A stretch of DNA of 64,000 nt, from assembly GCF_000712295.1 (NCBI RefSeq), contig NZ_JMKI01000037.1, positions 124,001-188,000 of the forward strand, written 5' to 3'. Under the pieces are notes generated by a model. It saw nothing but the letters and a program-made list of their open reading frames with translations. It ran no database searches and was not told where the DNA came from. A program made the translations under genes and the position numbers. This DNA is from Synergistes jonesii (lineage in GTDB: Bacteria; Synergistota; Synergistia; Synergistales; Synergistaceae). Positions 59,779 to 64,000 of this stretch are shown in pieces; the stretch's first letter is position 1, and the number at the start of each line of letters is the position of its first letter.

Positions 59779-60108
59779 TCACGGCTCGACGACGACCGTA
59801 AAGAGCACGAGTTCCTCTTCGCCGGTGTTGATTATGCTGTGCGAATCTCCGGCGAGCGCGCAGCAGCAGATGCCGGGATAAAGTTTTTCTTCTGCACCGC
59901 CGCAGAACGATTTTCCCTCGCCGCTGACGACGAAATTTATGTCCGTGCTCGTCTTATGTCCGTGCATTCCTATCGAGGCGCCCTTCGGCAGCCGCGAATA
60001 TATTACTTTCCCCTTAGGCAGGGGCGAAAGCTTCGCAAAGATTTCTCCGCTCCCGCCGTTCATGCCGCTTATCGATATTTCTTTCAGCTTATTGAAATCG
60101 ATTCTCAT
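59779..60108 (-). CDS. Cupin-domain protein
   Basis: A 109-aa single-domain cupin: RLPKGASIGMHGHKTSTDIN with the first metal motif (HxH, with Asp where Glu is usual), GEGKSFCGG, and the second motif PGICCCALAGDSHSIINTGEEEL with its His. The function is unknown; cupins of this size are metal-binding isomerases or sensors. Its place between the MogA-like gene and moaC suggests a link to molybdate or molybdopterin metabolism. Confidence 0.85.
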   Translation of the reverse strand: MRIDFNKLKEISISGMNGGSGEIFAKLSPLPKGKVIYSRLPKGASIGMHGHKTSTDINFVVSGEGKSFCGGAEEKLYPGICCCALAGDSHSIINTGEEELVLFTVVVEP

Positions 60109-60136
60109 TCTGCCGATCCCTTCACGCCTCCGGATT

Positions 60137-60628
60137 TTATTTCCCGTACCCTTTTTCAGCGACCCATTCGCCGCTCTTGCCGCCGGTCTTACTCAGCAGG
60201 CGTATGTCCTTTATCACCATGCCCTTGTCGATGCCTTTGCACATGTCGTAGAAGGTCAGAGCCGCGGCCGAGACCCCGGTCAGGGCCTCCATCTCGACGC
60301 CGGTGACCTCGTTCGCCGACGCTTCGCAGGTGATCTTCACCGCCTTCTTTTCGCCGTCGAGGTCGCAGCGCACCTTAACGTTGTCGAGGCGTATGTTGTG
60401 GCATAGAGGTATCAGCTCCGGCGTCCTCTTAGCGCCCATTATACCGCCGAGCTCGGCTATCCTTAACGGATCGCCCTTCTTCACCGCGCCCTGCGAAACG
60501 GTATGGAAAATCTCCTCGGGCAGGTAGAGCCACCCCTCCGCCAGCGCCGTCCTCTTAGTAACGGATTTGTCGCCGACGTCGACGAGCGTCGGGCGCCCGT
60601 CTGCGTCAAAGTGCGTGTATTCTCCCAT
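60137..60628 (-). CDS. moaC: Cyclic pyranopterin monophosphate synthase
   Basis: With MoaA it turns GTP into cPMP, the first Moco intermediate. The 163-aa protein has THFDADGRPTLVDVGDKSVT, GGIMGAKRTPELIPLCHNI, VEMEALTGVSAAALTFYDM with the catalytic Glu region, and DKGMVIKDIRLLSKTGGKSG. It follows moaA by 4 nt. Confidence 0.96.
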   Translation of the reverse strand: MGEYTHFDADGRPTLVDVGDKSVTKRTALAEGWLYLPEEIFHTVSQGAVKKGDPLRIAELGGIMGAKRTPELIPLCHNIRLDNVKVRCDLDGEKKAVKITCEASANEVTGVEMEALTGVSAAALTFYDMCKGIDKGMVIKDIRLLSKTGGKSGEWVAEKGYGK

Positions 60629-60632
60629 TATT

Positions 60633-61616
60633 TTATCCTCCGATCCCAGACATCTTTATATCGCCGTTGTTCACGACGTCCCAGCAGCGCGGCTTTTCCG
60701 CGGCGGCGGCCACTATCACCTCGCGCAGTAGCCTTTCGTCGCGCCGCCGAATCACTTCCTTCAGCGGCGTCTCCTGCGGATTGAAAAGGCAGGTGCGAAG
60801 CTTTCCCTCCGCCGACACCCTCAGGCGGTTGCAGCTTTTGCAGAAGTGATTCGAGACGGCCGCTATTATCCCTATTTTGTCGCCGGTCTTTCTATTCACA
60901 TAATACTCCGCCGGTCCATCGCTGCCGCCGCACCTTCCGCTCTTCTCCCAGGCCGCGCCTTCAGGCAGCGCCGCGAGCAGGTCGCGGCCGACGATGAAAG
61001 CGTCCTTCTTCCAAATGCTCTCCTGCAACGGCATGAATTCGATTAGGCGCAGCAGCAGCCCTTCGCGCCGCGCGAACGAAAGCAGCGCGGGCACCTCGCC
61101 GTCGTTGAAGCCTCTTATCAGCACAGCGTTGAGCTTTATGTTTTTAATCCCGGCGGCCTTCGCCGCGGATATCCCTTCAAAGACTGCGTCTATGCTGCCG
61201 ACGCGCGTCACCTTGGCGAATTTTTCCGCGTCGAGCGTATCGAGGCTGACGTTCAGCGAATCTATGCGCGCCTCGGCCAGTTCGCGCGCACAGCTTCCGA
61301 GCAGCGACGCGTTGGTCGTCATGGCCATCTTCACGTCGGGCATCTCTTCGCGCAGCTCCTTCATAAAGGAGACGAGCCCCCTGCGCACGAGAGGCTCGCC
61401 GCCGGTGAAGCGGAATTTTTCGACGCCGAGCCCGCGGAAGACGCGGCAGAGGAATTTTATATCCTCGTAGCGCAGTATCTCGGCGTGGCTCAAGCATTTG
61501 ACTCCCTCCGACGGCATGCAGTAGAGGCAGCGGTAGTTGCATCTGTCGGTCACGGATATGCGCAGATAGTTCAGCCTGCGTCCGTAGCCGTCTCTCAGCT
61601 CCTTCACTTCGGCCAT
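60633..61616 (-). CDS. moaA: GTP 3',8-cyclase (radical SAM)
   Basis: The 327-aa protein has the N-terminal radical-SAM cluster motif CNYRCLYC (C26, C30, C33), FRFTGGEPLVRRGL, ISLDT-type LNVSLDTLDAEKF, and the second 4Fe-4S site FCKSCNRLRVSAEGKLRTCLF with its spaced cysteines. The C-terminal residues end in GIGG, matching the catalytic GG tail of MoaA. It overlaps moeA-PBP by 13 nt. Confidence 0.96.
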   Translation of the reverse strand: MAEVKELRDGYGRRLNYLRISVTDRCNYRCLYCMPSEGVKCLSHAEILRYEDIKFLCRVFRGLGVEKFRFTGGEPLVRRGLVSFMKELREEMPDVKMAMTTNASLLGSCARELAEARIDSLNVSLDTLDAEKFAKVTRVGSIDAVFEGISAAKAAGIKNIKLNAVLIRGFNDGEVPALLSFARREGLLLRLIEFMPLQESIWKKDAFIVGRDLLAALPEGAAWEKSGRCGGSDGPAEYYVNRKTGDKIGIIAAVSNHFCKSCNRLRVSAEGKLRTCLFNPQETPLKEVIRRRDERLLREVIVAAAAEKPRCWDVVNNGDIKMSGIGG

Positions 61617-63526
61617 CTGTATCCGCCCATCTCCTCGACCTTACCGCGCCATCCGGCGTCGTTCAGGCTGTCGAGCAGCGCGGCGACCCCCGGATGGTCG
61701 AGGTACTCATGTAAAATCACGAGCTCGTAAGGCTCCTCCGTTATCGGGATGAAGTCCAGCCCGAGCGCGTCGGCCGCGGATTTTATCCCCAGCGCCGCGT
61801 CGGCCGCGCCGGCGAAGACGCGGTTCGCCGCCTCCATATGAGTCGTGCATATCTGCGAATAGCCTTTTATCCTCTCGGAGCAAAAGCCCTCCTGCTTCAG
61901 CAGGCAGTCGAAGAGCACGCGAGTGCCGGCGCCCGGCTGCCTGTTCGAAAAGACTATATCCTTCGTGCAGAGGTCGCGGAAGCGGTAGATGCCTTTCGGA
62001 TTGCCGCGCGCGACGATTATCCCCTGCGTCCTGTAGAAGAGGAGCAGCCTCTCCCAGCGCTGCCCCTTGGAAAAGCGCTCTATGAAGAGGTCGTTGTAAC
62101 CTCCCGTCTTTTCGTCGAGAAGATGAGCCGCCGCGACGTGGCACTCGCCGCGCGACAGCGCGGCCAAACCGCCCATGCTTCCGACAGCGCGGCAGACGAA
62201 ATCCGCGCCGCGCCTGCGTATCGGCGTGACGAGGAGCTGGACCGCCGGGTCGTCGGAGCCCTGGAAGAGGGCGCGGCGTTCGAGGTCGGCGTCGCGCGTC
62301 ATCCAAACGTCCACCTCCGTCCCGCGCTCGCATTCAAGAGCGGAGGGAGGCAGCAGTGCCACCCCGTCCGATTCGGCTATAGCCCAGAGCACGCTCGCTC
62401 CGGAGGTAAGGGCCCAGGAGTATACCGTGCCGCCGACGAGGGCGGTCTTCATCTTCAGCCATTCTTCTATCCCCGCCGGCGACGAATGCTGCACGAGCAG
62501 CTTCGTCGGCATTATTTTTTTCACCGCGAGCGCTTCGCGCGCAAGCTCGCGCGTTTCTCCCCCGGCTCCCGCGAGAAGCCTCAGCAGCGGGTAAACGAGA
62601 GACCAGAGGGCGACGGCCGTCGACATCGGAAAACCCGGCAGGCATATCACGGGCTTTCCCTTTATTTTAGCGGCTATCGCGGGACGCCCGGGCTTCATGC
62701 GCACTCCTCGAAAGAGCACCTCGCCGAGCTCCGAAAGAACTTCTATCGTATGATCTCTTTCGCCCTTAGCGGAGCCGGCACCCACCAACACCACATCGTA
62801 ATCCTCAACGCCCTTTTGCACGTATTCCTTTAAAATCTGCGGCACGTCGGGAAGTATCGGCGCGACATCGAGCCTGTAGCCCCACTTTTTGAAGGAGGCG
62901 GCGATGAAGAGCGAATTGCTTTCCGCCGCGGTGCCGGAGCGCTGCGTTTCGCGCGCCAGCCACTCTTCGCGCGGGATCATCTCGTCGCCGGTCGGGATGA
63001 AAAGGGTTCTCGCGCGCCGCCTTACCGGCACATCCTCGAGGCCGGCGCATAGGAAGAGGGAAACGAGCGCCGGCGAAACCTCTTCGCCTTCTCGCGCTAT
63101 TATCTGCCCGGCCATCACGTCCTCGCCGAGAGGGCGCACGTTTTCCGACGGCGTCAGAGATTTATATACGACGACCTCTTCCTCCTCACGCGAAGAATCT
63201 TCCACCATCAGCACGGAGTCCGCCCAATCGGGCAGAGCCGCGCCGGTGTTCATCCACTGCCATTTATCCTTTTTGATTCTGACCGGCGTGGCGAACGAAG
63301 ATCCGGCCGTATCTCCGGCGCTCAGCGCGTAGCCGTCGACCGCGGACGCGGCGTAATGAGGGACGTTGCGCGCCGCCGTTACGTCCTCCGTGAGGATGTG
63401 CCCGAGCGCCGCAGAAATCTCCATCTTCGCCGCGAATCTTCCGGCGTATTCGCCGAACGCGCGGCGCAGAAGCCCCCACGCCTCGTCGAGCGTTACATGT
63501 TCAGGATAATTCACTGCCACAGCCAT
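61604..63526 (-). CDS. moeA: MoeA fused to a periplasmic-binding-protein-like (LysR substrate) domain
   Basis: A 640-aa fusion. Residues 1-410 are MoeA: VTAARNVPHYAASAVDGYAL, PTGDEM, VLVGAGSAKGERDHTIEVLS and PVICLPGFPMSTAV, the molybdenum insertion fold. Residues 420-640 form a PBP-like domain (LLVTPIRRRGADFVCRAVGS, FSNRQPGAGTRVLFDCLL, GAADAALGIKSAADALGLDF) of the kind found in ModE/LysR-type effector modules, probably sensing molybdate, tungstate or a pterin. Such fusions occur in anaerobes with several Mo/W enzymes. The start overlaps the next moeA gene by 16 nt. Confidence 0.93.
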   Translation of the reverse strand: MAVAVNYPEHVTLDEAWGLLRRAFGEYAGRFAAKMEISAALGHILTEDVTAARNVPHYAASAVDGYALSAGDTAGSSFATPVRIKKDKWQWMNTGAALPDWADSVLMVEDSSREEEEVVVYKSLTPSENVRPLGEDVMAGQIIAREGEEVSPALVSLFLCAGLEDVPVRRRARTLFIPTGDEMIPREEWLARETQRSGTAAESNSLFIAASFKKWGYRLDVAPILPDVPQILKEYVQKGVEDYDVVLVGAGSAKGERDHTIEVLSELGEVLFRGVRMKPGRPAIAAKIKGKPVICLPGFPMSTAVALWSLVYPLLRLLAGAGGETRELAREALAVKKIMPTKLLVQHSSPAGIEEWLKMKTALVGGTVYSWALTSGASVLWAIAESDGVALLPPSALECERGTEVDVWMTRDADLERRALFQGSDDPAVQLLVTPIRRRGADFVCRAVGSMGGLAALSRGECHVAAAHLLDEKTGGYNDLFIERFSKGQRWERLLLFYRTQGIIVARGNPKGIYRFRDLCTKDIVFSNRQPGAGTRVLFDCLLKQEGFCSERIKGYSQICTTHMEAANRVFAGAADAALGIKSAADALGLDFIPITEEPYELVILHEYLDHPGVAALLDSLNDAGWRGKVEEMGGYRWPK

Positions 63527-64000
63527 ATCTCAGCTTCCTCCCCCGCCCTTATCGTCTCGCGCTCCTCAGGCATGCGGATAAAGCCGCACGCACCGCCGAG
63601 CGCTGAAATATATCCGGATTTCGCCGCCGCGGGCTCGGCTCTGCCGTCGGCGAGCAGCCTGCAGGCAAAAAATTTTTCCGCTCCCGTGCGCGCCGCCAGG
63701 TCACTCGACAGCGGCAGCCTGACGCGCGTGCCGCATTCCTTTTCCTCCGCGCCTATGAGCCTCAGCAGCAGCGGCAGCAGCAACGTGAAGGCGACCGCCA
63801 TGCACGAAAGAGGATGCCCCGGCAGGCTCACGACGAGCTTCTTGGAGGCCATGTCGGCGGCTATCAGAGTCGGCTTTCCCGGGGCGACGTTGAGCCCTCG
63901 CAGGAGAAGCCCCGGCTCGGGAAGCGACGAGAGCAGCCGGAAGGCGTGGTCGCGCATCCCGACTGAGGAGCCCCCGCTCAATATCAGCACGTCACAGCCG
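63511..64000 (-). CDS. moeA: MoeA-type molybdopterin molybdenumtransferase (partial, start outside window)
   Basis: Only the C-terminal 163 residues are seen: GCDVLILSGGSSVGMRDHAF, VAPGKPTLIA, LVVSLPGHPLSCMAVAFTLL and a final domain IV barrel (RAGEEAEIWLWQ). These are the MogA-like subdomain and C-terminal domain of standard MoeA. With the fused paralogue next door there are two MoeA proteins in tandem, as is known from organisms that make both molybdenum and tungsten cofactors. The frame is open to the window edge. Confidence 0.9.
   Translation of the reverse strand, partial: GCDVLILSGGSSVGMRDHAFRLLSSLPEPGLLLRGLNVAPGKPTLIAADMASKKLVVSLPGHPLSCMAVAFTLLLPLLLRLIGAEEKECGTRVRLPLSSDLAARTGAEKFFACRLLADGRAEPAAAKSGYISALGGACGFIRMPEERETIRAGEEAEIWLWQ

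Overview
This 64 kb window is GC-rich bacterial chromosome, and every gene I support lies on the minus strand. The gene mix suggests a strictly anaerobic diderm of the Synergistota (Cloacibacillus/Synergistes-like). It has outer-membrane genes (a BamA-type Omp85, LptA- and LptB-like proteins, a secretin) next to genes more familiar from Firmicutes (PyrR attenuation, Asp23, a CD1247-type zinc protein, CIRCE/HrcA control of groESL). It also has a selenocysteine tRNA and a molybdenum-cofactor cluster with a MoeA-PBP fusion. The phylum assignment is inference from protein character; no database search was possible.

Layout in plus coordinates (transcription runs right to left). 1-3.4 kb: a FliA/WhiG-like sigma factor, a one-TM protein, bamA and a truncated membrane-anchored protein. 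3.5-4.9 kb: a histidine phosphatase and four tRNA genes (Glu, Gln, Pro, SeC), with a promoter visible before each group. 4.9-10 kb: nucleoside phosphorylases (pdp, pnp), a Xer recombinase, a Nudix hydrolase, fmt and def. 10-21 kb: rpsA, ispH, miaA, mutL, mutS, ruvX and alaS, mostly joined by 4-bp ATGA or GTGA overlaps. 21-28.7 kb: S-adenosylhomocysteine and methylthioadenosine metabolism (mtaD, ahcY, mtnA), xseA, nusB, Asp23-type proteins and efp. 28.9-38.5 kb: a type IV pilus/type II secretion-like operon (assembly proteins, ATPase, secretin and three prepilin-like proteins) with no retraction ATPase or prepilin peptidase in view. 38.6-41.7 kb: groES-groEL under a textbook promoter and CIRCE, followed by a decayed group II intron sitting directly behind the groEL terminator. 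42-47.3 kb: tsaD, two small unknowns, murJ, lptB and lptA. 47.4-52.7 kb: a pyrimidine operon (pyrR-B-C-F-E) with a PyrR-type attenuator. 52.7-57 kb: cca, frr, pyrH, tsf and rpsB. 57-58.8 kb: panF with its DUF997 partner. 58.9-64 kb: Moco genes (MogA-like fusion, cupin, moaC, moaA, moeA-PBP, moeA cut by the window edge).

How the genes fit together: the tRNA-Sec and the Moco cluster point to selenium- and molybdenum- or tungsten-dependent enzymes elsewhere, such as formate dehydrogenase. The mtnA-ahcY-mtaD set recycles the by-products of SAM. The pilus operon builds a surface fibre or secretion system through a secretin in an outer membrane assembled by BamA and the Lpt proteins.

Most unusual observations: (1) an in-frame palindromic repeat cassette at the N-terminus of murJ; (2) an ORF with its own ribosome-binding site running through the PyrR attenuator and stopping right at the pyrR start; (3) the sigma factor/TM protein/BamA operon; (4) a truncated class C-like group II intron at the groEL terminator; (5) a small ORF that appears to couple translation into miaA; (6) a perfect 12-bp hairpin at the predicted transcription start before pyrF. 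No CRISPR array, rRNA, prophage or complete insertion sequence was seen.
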